6,729 nucleotides of DNA from an uncultured Bacteroidales bacterium (GTDB lineage: Bacteria; Bacteroidota; Bacteroidia; Bacteroidales; UBA932): NCBI GenBank assembly GCA_945874815.1, contig CAMCIE010000080.1, forward strand, positions 1-6,729. Reading direction: 5' to 3'. Numbering within the stretch: the first letter of the stretch is position 1; every line of letters begins with the position of its first letter. This document shows, in pieces, positions 1 through 5,404 of this stretch. Both the position numbers and the translations under genes were made by a program. The notes beneath the pieces were generated by a model. The model ran no database searches, had not been told where the DNA came from, and saw nothing but the letters and a program-made list of their open reading frames with translations.

Positions 1-510
1 AATGGTGCGTTCCTGCGCACGAGGATAGAATTCATAGAGTCGCTTTTCGCACCGGGAGAAATATCCGAAGTCTGGATTACCTTTGCCGATCCTCAGATCG
101 GAAGGGAAAAGAAGAGGCTTACCTCACCGCTGTTCATGAACCGTTACCGCAATTTCCTCAAGGAGGGCGGAATTATCAACCTCAAGACTGACAGCCGCTA
201 TCTCCACGAGTATTCCAAGGCCATGGCCCTGAAGAATGACCTGAAGATATTGGCCTGTGGTACAGATATTTATAATGCTGATAAAGAAGGTATTATGAAC
301 AGCGAACTGAAGTCGGTTTGCGGAGAGAAATCTGTTGAAGCTCTTTTTGAAGTGCAGACTTTTTATGAAAGGCATTTTCTTGCCCAGGGCTACAATATCA
401 CTTATCTGGCATTCACCATCGACCATCAGGGAGAATATCTGAGTCCGGAATGGGACGAGGACAGGTGGAAAGATGAGAACCACCAGGCATTCGCAGTCCA
501 GGTGCACTGA
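1..510 (+). CDS. trmB: tRNA (guanine-N7-)-methyltransferase TrmB, 5' truncated by window edge
   Basis: TrmB transfers a methyl group from SAM to N7 of guanine 46 in the variable loop of many tRNAs; it is a soluble class I (Rossmann-fold) methyltransferase. The frame is open from base 1, so the N-terminus with the SAM-binding glycine loop lies outside; 169 residues are visible out of a usual total of roughly 220-255. The recognisable parts are WITFADPQ, the family's (S/P/A)DP motif in the form I associate with Bacteroidota, followed by KKRLTSPLF, a LKEGGIINLKTDS segment, and the C-terminal EVQTFYERHFLAQGYNITYLAF strand-helix block. The short acidic tail (DEDRWKD) ends at the TGA at 508-510. 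The next gene starts 70 bases downstream on the same strand, so read-through is possible. No frameshift or missing core residue is seen in the visible part. Confidence 0.92.
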   Translation, partial: NGAFLRTRIEFIESLFAPGEISEVWITFADPQIGREKKRLTSPLFMNRYRNFLKEGGIINLKTDSRYLHEYSKAMALKNDLKILACGTDIYNADKEGIMNSELKSVCGEKSVEALFEVQTFYERHFLAQGYNITYLAFTIDHQGEYLSPEWDEDRWKDENHQAFAVQVH

Positions 511-579
511 TGCTTTTTTTGCCCGTTTTGCAACATATTTGCTCCTTTGTGCATCTATTGACGGTAAAAATGAATAGAT

Positions 580-1488
580 ATGCACAGATTCAAGACCTTC
601 GCGGTGGTTGTAGTCATGCTGCTTTCCACCGCGCTTTCTTTTGCGCAGAAACGGTCAAAAACAGACTTGCGCTATGCTTTCGGCAGTACGATTGACCTGC
701 ATTCAGGTTTTTCAACCATGCCATATTCCGTCAAAGGAGATGCCGGCAAGGGTTACGGAGCGACTTCCGGCGGCAATTTCATGATGAGATATTCTTACTT
801 TTTCGGCAAGCATCTGGGTATTTTCGGCTCTTATTCCTTTGATGGCGGCGATGCTGAAATGAATGATTATTTCAGGGCTGTCAACAATGCGGACGGAGAC
901 AGATACAAATATGACATTACCTCATCCAGCAATGCCATGAACCACTGTGTGAATTCATTTTTTGCGGGAGTGGTTTTCAGATATGATTTCGATAAATTCA
1001 GCCTCAGACCGAGACTGGGTGTGGGAGTATCAAATTTTGACATGTACTCTTTCAGCTATGACCGTTATAACAGAAAGGAAGGCTCCCTTGCAACAAACTA
1101 CAATTATTCAATCATTTCTTCGAGACCGGACTATATAATGTCAGACAATGGTGAGCCGGACCTCAACTGCCTTTCAGGCTTTGCCGGACTTCAGCTGACA
1201 TATTCGGTTGCTTCGCATTTCTTCTTCTCCATCGAATGTTCTGTCAAGTGCATTCACAATCGTAAGCTCGGCTACAGATGTACCGAAATGCAATACAAGC
1301 CAGCTTATGAACCGGAAAATTGGTCACAGGCACTCATTGAATACAATATGAAAGGCTGTTATGTGACAGACCCGGATACTGCTCAGAGCTGGTCTGCTAC
1401 ACTCCCTATTGCAGTCATCAACGCCAATATCGGCATAGGATGGAACATAGGTTGGAACAGGAATGTATCACGTCATAACCACAGATAA
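580..1488 (+). CDS. Probable outer-membrane beta-barrel protein with signal peptide, function unknown
   Basis: This 302-residue protein is not one I can assign to a named family. It begins with a clear Sec signal peptide (MHRF, hydrophobic VVVVMLLSTALSFA, predicted cleavage before Q23). The mature part is rich in Tyr, Phe, Ser, Gly and Asn with alternating aromatic strands (for example MMRYSYFFGKHLGIFGSYSF, FFAGVVFRYDFDKFSLRPRLGVGVSNF, FAGLQLTYSVASHFFFSIECSV). It closes with a glycine-rich strand near IGIGWNIGWN. This pattern suits a small outer-membrane beta-barrel of about 8-12 strands, but no OmpA peptidoglycan-binding domain or TonB box is visible. The ATG at 580 is chosen because it gives the signal peptide in frame; an ATG at 570 is in another frame and stops after 41 codons. 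A weak promoter-like pair lies upstream (TTTG 518-521 and CTCCTTTG 542-549, 20 bp apart). It forms a likely operon with the lipoprotein gene 3 bases downstream. Membrane location is inferred. Confidence 0.75.
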   Translation: MHRFKTFAVVVVMLLSTALSFAQKRSKTDLRYAFGSTIDLHSGFSTMPYSVKGDAGKGYGATSGGNFMMRYSYFFGKHLGIFGSYSFDGGDAEMNDYFRAVNNADGDRYKYDITSSSNAMNHCVNSFFAGVVFRYDFDKFSLRPRLGVGVSNFDMYSFSYDRYNRKEGSLATNYNYSIISSRPDYIMSDNGEPDLNCLSGFAGLQLTYSVASHFFFSIECSVKCIHNRKLGYRCTEMQYKPAYEPENWSQALIEYNMKGCYVTDPDTAQSWSATLPIAVINANIGIGWNIGWNRNVSRHNHR

Positions 1489-1491
1489 ATC

Positions 1492-1950
1492 ATGAAACAC
1501 ATTATAAATTCAGCAATTATCCTGATGTCATTGATGGCGGTATCATGCATCAAACATCCGGACTATGTGTCAGAACCTTCACAAAACCGTCAATATGTGC
1601 TGACCCTTGCCAACGACAGTCCTTTCAATACAGTCTGGTATATCCCGGAGCATGGGGACAAAGGATGTGAAAGAGCAGGGGAGCTTCCTGACAAGAAACC
1701 GGCTGAGAGTTCTCTGATTTCCCTGGATCCCAAGACTTCTTTCGATGTTTATGTGACCAACGATGGCATTGAATCGGCTTTGGAGACCTACCATCCGCAG
1801 GATGAAGTTGTTATATATATCTTTGATCCTGAGGTGCTTTCAATGGAAGAGTGGGATAGCGTCAAAGCTGGTGAGAAATGGTTGGATAAGTTCTCACTCA
1901 CAGTGGAGGAAGTCGTGGAATCCAATAAAATCGTTAAATTCAAGAAATAG
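1492..1950 (+). CDS. Small putative lipoprotein, function unknown
   Basis: This 152-residue protein has a type II (lipoprotein) signal: positive MKH, hydrophobic IINSAIILMSLM, then the lipobox-like AVSC with the lipidated Cys at about residue 19. Export and lipidation, probably ending at the outer membrane, are inferred from this. The mature domain has short strands (YVLTLANDSPFNTVWYI, SFDVYVTND, EVVIYIF) and a C-terminal W-x-x-V ... FSLTVEEVVESNKIVKFKK block. That block resembles the xLTxxDLxxxNWxIxYP endings I associate with many small Bacteroidales lipoproteins of unknown role. The ATG lies 3 bases after the stop of the beta-barrel gene, which suggests translational coupling and a joint envelope function. 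The TAG stop at 1948-1950 abuts the miaA stop on the other strand with no gap. No specific function can be given. Confidence 0.8.
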   Translation: MKHIINSAIILMSLMAVSCIKHPDYVSEPSQNRQYVLTLANDSPFNTVWYIPEHGDKGCERAGELPDKKPAESSLISLDPKTSFDVYVTNDGIESALETYHPQDEVVIYIFDPEVLSMEEWDSVKAGEKWLDKFSLTVEEVVESNKIVKFKK

Positions 1951-3030
1951 TCAGACTTGGACCCAGTGGATCCGGATGCCTTTGCGCTCCATCCCGCGAA
2001 ACCAGGTCATCTGCCTTTTTGCGAACTGATGTATGGCTGTTGCCAGGTCAGTTCGCATTTTTTCGTAGCTTATCTGTCCTGTGAGGTATAGCGTAACGAA
2101 TTTATATTCAAGACCATAATAAATCAGGTCTTCCGCCCGAACAGGCTGCCTGATTCCATTTTTATCAGGAACTATTGCTGGGTGGGTTCCTTCGAGCAGC
2201 CCCCTTATCTCATCAATCATGCCTTCCCTGAGCCTGGCATCGAGACGGCGGTCGATTCTTTCATTCCGGACATCCCGGCTTACGAGGGTACCTATATAAT
2301 AGGTGTTCTTTGGAAGACAGGTAGTCCTGATGACTGGATGCTCTGATTCGTAAATGGCTATCTCCAAGGCTCTTATGAGTCTTTTGCGCGTGTCGTAGTC
2401 TGTGGTGTTGTGAAGCGGCTTCAGGCTGGCAAGCCTTGCCACGAGGTCTTCCGTGCTTTCTTTTTCGAGTTCTGCCCTGAGCTGAGGGTTGGCCGGCACT
2501 TCGGGAAGTGAGTAGCCGCGTGTTGCAGCTTCAATGTACAGTCCTGATCCTCCGCAGAGCAGAGGAATGTTGCCTCTTTTACGGATTTCTCCATATACCT
2601 TTTCGAAGTCCCTTTGATATTCGAAAATATTATATTTGCTGCCGGCATCGGCAATGTCAATCAGGTGGTAAGGGATTTCACCATATTCGTCGAGGTCTTT
2701 TCCGGTGCCTATGTCCATTCCGCGGTACACTTGCCTTGAGTCCGCTGAAATTATCTCAACTCTGGAGATCTCTCCACTCCGGAGATTCTCTCCTCCGGTC
2801 GAGATGACAGCGTTGTCATTTCGAGCGACTGAAAGGAGTCGAGAAATCTCATTAATCCGGTGCGCCAGCTCTACGGCATAGCGAGTCTTCCCCGAAGCCG
2901 TAGGCCCCAGAATGCAAATAAGGTCGATTTCCCCGGATTCATAGCTCCCGACCAGAGCCTCAATGTCGATTTCCTCCGGTTCCGGCAGCTGAGCCATCGG
3001 AGGCACAGGTGTGAATGATTTCTTGCTCAT
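1951..3030 (-). CDS. miaA: tRNA dimethylallyltransferase MiaA carrying an in-frame repeat-encoded insert
   Basis: MiaA transfers a dimethylallyl group from DMAPP to N6 of A37 in tRNAs that read codons starting with U. The 359-residue product starts at the ATG at 3030-3028, with a roughly 36-residue N-terminal extension before the usual start of the fold. It has the P-loop GPTASGKT (42-49), the strand EIISADSRQVYRGMDIGTGKD (92-112) with catalytic Asp97, the HLIDI motif, LLCGGSGLYIEA, and TRKRLIRALEI. The GTGKD form, instead of the common GTAKP, matches one of the two MiaA paralogues I recall in Bacteroides. Oddly, residues 61-91, between HRIN and EIISADS, have no counterpart in the family and are encoded exactly by a palindromic repeat (2758-2850). 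The frame stays open, so the protein is probably functional, but this is not proven. It is divergent from smpB and convergent with the lipoprotein gene. Confidence 0.93.
   Translation of the reverse strand: MSKKSFTPVPPMAQLPEPEEIDIEALVGSYESGEIDLICILGPTASGKTRYAVELAHRINEISRLLSVARNDNAVISTGGENLRSGEISRVEIISADSRQVYRGMDIGTGKDLDEYGEIPYHLIDIADAGSKYNIFEYQRDFEKVYGEIRKRGNIPLLCGGSGLYIEAATRGYSLPEVPANPQLRAELEKESTEDLVARLASLKPLHNTTDYDTRKRLIRALEIAIYESEHPVIRTTCLPKNTYYIGTLVSRDVRNERIDRRLDARLREGMIDEIRGLLEGTHPAIVPDKNGIRQPVRAEDLIYYGLEYKFVTLYLTGQISYEKMRTDLATAIHQFAKRQMTWFRGMERKGIRIHWVQV
2758..2850. repeat. Palindromic repeat pair inserted in frame within miaA
   Basis: This 93-bp block (31 codons) interrupts the conserved MiaA core. 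On the + strand it holds unit A (2814-2850, starting TGTCATTTCGAGCG and ending GAGTCGAGAAATCTC). On the - strand it holds unit B (2809 down to 2765, starting TGTCATCTCGACCG and ending GGAGTGGAGAGATCTC). The units lie head to head. The outer arms GAGATCTCTCCACTCC (2765-2780) and GGAGTCGAGAAATCTC (2835-2850) are inverted repeats with 14 of 16 matches. The centre is a hairpin, TCGAGATGACA (2799-2809) with TGTCATTTCGA (2814-2824), 10 of 11 paired around a GCGT loop. A minor hairpin, CCGGAG (2779-2784) with CTCCGG (2793-2798), lies in unit B. No transposase is present, so it resembles a non-autonomous REP-like element. The length is a multiple of three and there is no stop in the miaA frame. Confidence 0.85.
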
Positions 3031-3053
3031 AGTGCACAAATAGAAAAAAACAG

Positions 3054-3061
3054 TAAATTTG
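3054..3061 (+). promoter_or_regulatory. Candidate -7 box of the smpB promoter (TAAATTTG)
   Basis: TAAATTTG matches the Bacteroidota -7 consensus TAnnTTTG exactly and lies 28 bases before the smpB ATG, in the 59-bp gap between the divergent miaA and smpB genes. No good TTTG -33 element is present 19-21 bases upstream, so support is only partial. The smpB start region is A-rich (AGAAAGACC) without a strong Shine-Dalgarno sequence, as is usual in this phylum. Confidence 0.5.
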
Positions 3062-3089
3062 CGGAGATTTAATTATAGAAAGACCTTTT

Positions 3090-3539
3090 ATGCCAAAAGC
3101 AAAGAGCAGCGTAGAGATAAAGAACAGGAGGGCTTCATTCGATTACGAATTTCTTGAAACCTTCCAGGCGGGGATTGTGCTTACCGGAACGGAGATAAAA
3201 TCCATCCGTGCCGGCAAGGCGTCGCTCGTGGATGCATTCTGCTATTTCAATAATAACGAATTGTATGTCAAGAATATGCATGTAGCGGACTACTGGTGGG
3301 GAACATGGGGAAAGCATGACCCGAGGCGTGACCGCAAGCTGCTTTTGACCCGCAAGGAGCTGACAAAGCTCCAGAGGTCTGTCAAGGAAAAGGGCCTTAC
3401 AATAGTCGCAGTCAAGCTCTATATATCAGAAAAGGGCTATGCGAAACTTCTCATAGCCCTTGCAAGAGGTAAAAAGGAATACGACAAACGTGCTTCCATC
3501 AAGGAGAAAGACCTCCGTCGTGAAATGGAACGTCTTTAG
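3090..3539 (+). CDS. smpB: SsrA-binding protein SmpB
   Basis: SmpB binds the tRNA-like part of tmRNA (SsrA) and brings it to ribosomes stalled on broken messages. This trans-translation frees the ribosome and tags the partial peptide for proteolysis. The 149 residues match the family's usual length of about 150. Visible landmarks are the N-terminal [31 protein letters not shown] barrel strands, the [13 protein letters not shown] segment, [25 protein letters not shown] (the tRNA-like-domain contact region), the [25 protein letters not shown] strand pair, and the basic tail [14 protein letters not shown], which becomes helical in the decoding site. It reads away from miaA and ends 30 bases before the end of the convergent metK gene. 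The tmRNA gene itself is not in this window. Nothing unusual is seen. Confidence 0.96.
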   Translation: MPKAKSSVEIKNRRASFDYEFLETFQAGIVLTGTEIKSIRAGKASLVDAFCYFNNNELYVKNMHVADYWWGTWGKHDPRRDRKLLLTRKELTKLQRSVKEKGLTIVAVKLYISEKGYAKLLIALARGKKEYDKRASIKEKDLRREMERL

Positions 3540-3559
3540 GAATCTTCAAAACAAGATTC
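3540..3559. terminator. Hairpin between the convergent smpB and metK genes
   Basis: GAATCTT (3540-3546) and AAGATTC (3553-3559) form a perfect 7-bp stem with a CAAAAC loop inside the 30-bp gap between the ends of smpB and metK. Its position suggests a shared two-way terminator. Neither strand has a proper U-run after the stem and the stem is A/T-rich, so intrinsic termination would be weak. Confidence 0.4.
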
Positions 3560-3569
3560 GTCAGATTTA

Positions 3570-4889
3570 TCAGAGCCCGAATTCCTTCTTTATAATATCC
3601 ACGGAATCAAGAAGTTCCCATCCGAAGAACTGGACAAGCTCCTGGCTCTTCACGCCGTGGCGCATCATCGTCACGCTTGCCTTGTAAGGCTTCCTGCCCA
3701 CATGACCGTAAGCGGCTGTCGGCTCATATATAGGTTTCTTGAGACCGAATTTTTCGATGATCTTGGCTGGACGCAAGTCGAAAATTTCGTTGATTTTTTC
3801 AGCTATATAGCTGTCTTCCAGACCATTTACGGCTGTTCCGTAAGTGTTTACGAATATGCTCAGAGGACGTGCCACGCCGATGGCGTATGACACCTGAACG
3901 AGCATTTCACGTGCCACTCCTGCCGCAACCATGTTCTTTGCAATGTATCTTGCTGCGTATGCTGCAGAGCGGTCCACTTTTGACGGGTCCTTACCGGAGA
4001 AGGCTCCGCCGCCGTGTGCACCTTTTCCGCCGTATGTGTCAACGATGATTTTGCGGCCGGTCAGTCCGGTGTCTCCGTGAGGGCCGCCGATTACGAATTT
4101 TCCTGTTGGGTTTACGTGAAGGATGTAGTCATCCTTAAAAAGTGCAGCGGTTTCCTGTGGCAGTTCCTCGATGAGCATTGGGATGAGGATATTCTTCACG
4201 TCCTCACGGATTTTCTCCTGCATGGCCTTGTCAACTCTCTCCTGACCAAATTGTGCGATGCCGTCTGCATAGCTCATTTTGCCGAGAGTCAGAGGTACGA
4301 ATTCGTCATGCTGGGTAGATACCACGATGGTGTGCACTCTCACCGGTTTGCCGCTCTGTCCGTCATACTCGATGGTGAACTGTGATTTTGAATCCGGACG
4401 AAGATATGGCATAAGTTCAGGGGTCTGCTTGCGGATTTTTGCAAGAATCTGGAGGATGCGGTGTGACAGGGCAAGCGGGAGCGGCATATATTCCTCTGTG
4501 TCACAGCATGCATAGCCGAACATCATTCCCTGGTCGCCGGCACCTTGCTCGTCTGCATCTTTCACAACCACGCCTCTGTTTATGTCGGCGCTCTGCTCAT
4601 GAAGGGCCGAAAGCACTCCGCATGAGTTGCCGTCGAACATATATTCGGCCTTGTTGTAGCCGATCTTGTTGATTACACGCCTTGCTGTGGTCTGGATGTC
4701 CACATAAGCGTCTTCTGAGCGGACTTCTCCGCCCACTACCACCAGTCCGGTGCTGCAGAAGGTTTCGCAAGCCACCTTCGCTTCCGGATCCTGGCGAAGG
4801 AATTCGTCAAGGATTGCGTCGGAAATCTGGTCCGACACTTTGTCCGGGTGTCCCTCGGACACTGATTCTGATGTAAAAAGATAATTCAT
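3570..4889 (-). CDS. metK: S-adenosylmethionine synthetase (methionine adenosyltransferase)
   Basis: MetK makes S-adenosylmethionine from methionine and ATP, releasing phosphate and pyrophosphate; it is a cytoplasmic Mg/K-dependent oligomer. The start chosen at 4889 gives [20 protein letters not shown], the family's usual beginning, and 439 residues. This is longer than the E. coli enzyme (384) but typical of Bacteroidota, with extra sequence in the middle domain. Landmarks are GHPDK (13-17, His14 at the ATP site), the signature [12 protein letters not shown] (116-127), [21 protein letters not shown] (260-280), and the P-loop-like [18 protein letters not shown] (from 293). An ATG at 4910 would add seven residues encoded by the tandem duplication and is judged less likely. 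Expression is probably controlled through the long leader, which has a promoter at 5146-5176, a SAM-II-like aptamer and a terminator; this fits end-product feedback by SAM. It is convergent with smpB. Confidence 0.97.
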   Translation of the reverse strand: MNYLFTSESVSEGHPDKVSDQISDAILDEFLRQDPEAKVACETFCSTGLVVVGGEVRSEDAYVDIQTTARRVINKIGYNKAEYMFDGNSCGVLSALHEQSADINRGVVVKDADEQGAGDQGMMFGYACCDTEEYMPLPLALSHRILQILAKIRKQTPELMPYLRPDSKSQFTIEYDGQSGKPVRVHTIVVSTQHDEFVPLTLGKMSYADGIAQFGQERVDKAMQEKIREDVKNILIPMLIEELPQETAALFKDDYILHVNPTGKFVIGGPHGDTGLTGRKIIVDTYGGKGAHGGGAFSGKDPSKVDRSAAYAARYIAKNMVAAGVAREMLVQVSYAIGVARPLSIFVNTYGTAVNGLEDSYIAEKINEIFDLRPAKIIEKFGLKKPIYEPTAAYGHVGRKPYKASVTMMRHGVKSQELVQFFGWELLDSVDIIKKEFGL

Positions 4890-4890
4890 A

Positions 4891-4940
4891 TTATTATATA
4901 TTTTTGTCATGTCGATTATTATATGTTTTTGTCATGTCGA
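4891..4940. repeat. 25-bp tandem duplication just upstream of the metK start
   Basis: Bases 4891-4915 and 4916-4940 are direct repeats, 24 of 25 identical; the only difference is A at 4900 against G at 4925. Each unit runs from TTATTATAT to TTTTTGTCATGTCGA. The last 11 bases of the right unit are also the first 11 of the palindromic repeat at 4930-4957, so the left unit carries a truncated copy of that repeat. Each unit supplies an ATG on the - strand; because 25 is not a multiple of three, the two are in different frames. Confidence 0.9.
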
Positions 4941-4957
4941 GCGAAGTCGAGACATCT
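4930..4957 (+). repeat. Third unit of the palindromic repeat, in the metK leader
   Basis: The sequence TGTCATGTCGAGCGAAGTCGAGACATCT carries the same landmarks, in the same order, as the two units inside miaA: TGTCATNTCGA, then CG, AGTNGAGANATCT. It folds as ATGTC (4934-4938) with GACAT (4951-4955), opposed GA/GA, then G4941 with C4948 around a short loop. It lies between the terminator hairpin and the tandem duplication, within the transcribed metK leader. The shared sequence with the miaA copies shows it is dispersed in the genome. Confidence 0.75.
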
Positions 4958-4963
4958 GATAAC

Positions 4964-4990
4964 AAAAAAGCCCCACAAAAATGCGGAGCC
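4964..4990 (-). terminator. Intrinsic terminator / attenuator in the metK leader
   Basis: On the - strand GCTCCGCA (4989-4982) pairs with TGTGGGGC (4977-4970), 8 pairs including two G-U, around a TTTT loop, and six T follow at once (4969-4964). This is a classic rho-independent layout. No gene lies between it and the metK promoter, so it must act on the metK leader itself, about 75 bases before the start codon. With the aptamer upstream, conditional attenuation by SAM is the natural reading, but that is inference. Confidence 0.65.
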
Positions 4991-5052
4991 GTCAAAAACA
5001 CAAAAACATTGATATGGAAAGAGCACCGCACAGCGGCAGCCCAGAGTCAACA

Positions 5053-5100
5053 TTTTAGCATTTTTTAGTGTGGTTGCAAGCAGCCAAATCTCTCCACATT
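5053..5100 (-). ncRNA. SAM-II-like riboswitch aptamer upstream of metK
   Basis: On the - strand the order of elements matches the SAM-II (metA-type) aptamer as I remember it: a 5' P1 arm TGTGG (5098-5094), GATTT (5090-5086), CTTGCAA, the 3' P1 arm CCACA (5073-5069), an A-rich linker, and TGCTAAAA (5060-5053). The P1 arms are perfectly complementary. In-loop TTTGGC (5088-5083) can pair with GCTAAA (5059-5054), six pairs with one G-U, giving the expected H-type pseudoknot. Two or three extra bases between P1 and GATTT depart from the model I recall. SAM-II aptamers are reported mainly from Alphaproteobacteria, with members in Bacteroidota. Position between a metK promoter and a terminator supports SAM sensing. 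No covariance-model search was done. Confidence 0.7.
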
Positions 5101-5145
5101 CCGCACCCGGCAAGCTCATCCGCACGCCAAGTCCGTTTCAGCCCG

Positions 5146-5176
5146 CAAATATACACACAAAAATCAAAACTCCAAA
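5146..5176 (-). promoter_or_regulatory. Bacteroidota-type promoter of metK
   Basis: On the - strand TTTG (5176-5173) is followed after exactly 19 bases by TATATTTG (5153-5146). Both boxes match the primary-sigma consensus of this phylum, TTTG-N19-21-TAnnTTTG. Transcription should start near 5140, giving a leader of about 250 bases ahead of the metK start that includes the aptamer and terminator. Confidence 0.7.
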
Positions 5177-5185
5177 AACTTTCTG

Positions 5186-5269
5186 TTTGTCCGGGGGAAG
5201 GCCAATTCTACGGATGAAAATGCTGAATTGTGAAAGACGTCCGTGGAAAGTGGGGATTCTCCGGACAAA
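5186..5269. repeat. Nested inverted repeats in the divergent intergenic region
   Basis: TTTGTCCGG (5186-5194) and CCGGACAAA (5261-5269) are a perfect 9-bp inverted repeat. Inside it ACGGA (5210-5214) and TCCGT (5240-5244) form a second, smaller pair. The block sits between the metK promoter and the receptor gene promoter. No open frame or known RNA family is recognised here; it could be a regulatory structure, a degraded repeat or chance. Confidence 0.35.
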
Positions 5270-5339
5270 ATCGGGCAAATTGCAGTGGAAGGTAATGTGT
5301 TATGAAACGGTTAAAAGATGCTGAAAAGTGAAATACAAG

Positions 5340-5373
5340 GCTGCAAAATGATAAATTTTGCTATCTTTGCAGC
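5340..5373. promoter_or_regulatory. Promoter box of the TonB-dependent receptor gene within inverted repeats
   Basis: TATCTTTG (5362-5369) matches the Bacteroidota -7 box TAnnTTTG and lies 35 bases before the receptor ATG; no convincing -33 TTTG is seen. The box overlaps an 8-bp perfect inverted repeat, GCTGCAAA (5340-5347) with TTTGCAGC (5366-5373). A second, GCAAAAT (5343-5349) with ATTTTGC (5355-5361), is nested inside. The dyad covers the core promoter and could be an operator, or a 5'-end hairpin if transcription starts upstream. Confidence 0.5.
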
Positions 5374-5382
5374 GTTATTATA

Positions 5383-5400
5383 TTTTATAAACTTATAAAA
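5383..5400. repeat. A/T-rich dyad in the receptor gene leader
   Basis: TTTTATAA (5383-5390) and TTATAAAA (5393-5400) are perfect inverted repeats separated by AC, ending 4 bases before the receptor ATG. No Shine-Dalgarno sequence is present. A/T-rich leaders are normal in this phylum, so the dyad may be compositional. Confidence 0.35.
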
Positions 5401-5404
5401 CATT

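Larger units (their letters stand above)
4890..5404. other. Gene-free divergent control region between metK and the receptor gene
   Basis: This 515-bp stretch holds no credible protein gene on either strand. From the metK side it contains the 25-bp tandem duplication, a palindromic repeat unit, the terminator hairpin, about 60 bases with a possible antiterminator segment, the SAM-II-like aptamer and the metK promoter. From the other side it contains the dyad-rich promoter and leader of the receptor gene. Between the two promoters (about 5180-5339) only weak nested inverted repeats are seen. Confidence 0.8.

Noticed and set aside
490..520. Terminator after trmB formed by CAGT/ACTG and the T8 run at 513-520.
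   Set aside because: The stem is only four pairs with a poor fit to the T-run; it overlaps the stop codon and is not convincing.
124..585. 153-codon frame on the - strand opposite trmB.
   Set aside because: It is the antisense shadow of a clear trmB coding sequence.
570..695. 41-codon frame starting at the ATG at 570, overlapping the beta-barrel gene.
   Set aside because: Composition is arbitrary, and the overlapping frame from 580 has a clear signal peptide and 302 codons.
3031..3039. Longer miaA start at a TTG (3039), adding three residues.
   Set aside because: An ATG lies nine bases further in at 3030, and nothing supports the TTG.
3037..3044. miaA promoter box TCTATTTG on the - strand.
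   Set aside because: It departs from the consensus at the second base, lies only 6 bases before the ATG, and has no -33 partner.
4890..4910. metK start at the ATG at 4910.
   Set aside because: It adds seven residues encoded by the tandem duplication; the family sequence begins at the ATG at 4889 (MNYLFTSES). It remains a possible minor start.
4919..5125. 68-codon frame on the - strand in the metK leader.
   Set aside because: It runs through the aptamer, terminator and palindromic repeat and has no protein-like features.
5040..5140. SAM-I (S-box) riboswitch instead of SAM-II, because of the GCAACC and GCTAAA strings.
   Set aside because: The four-way junction arms and the GATGAAACC-type segment of SAM-I are not visible, while the simple P1 plus pseudoknot layout of SAM-II fits.
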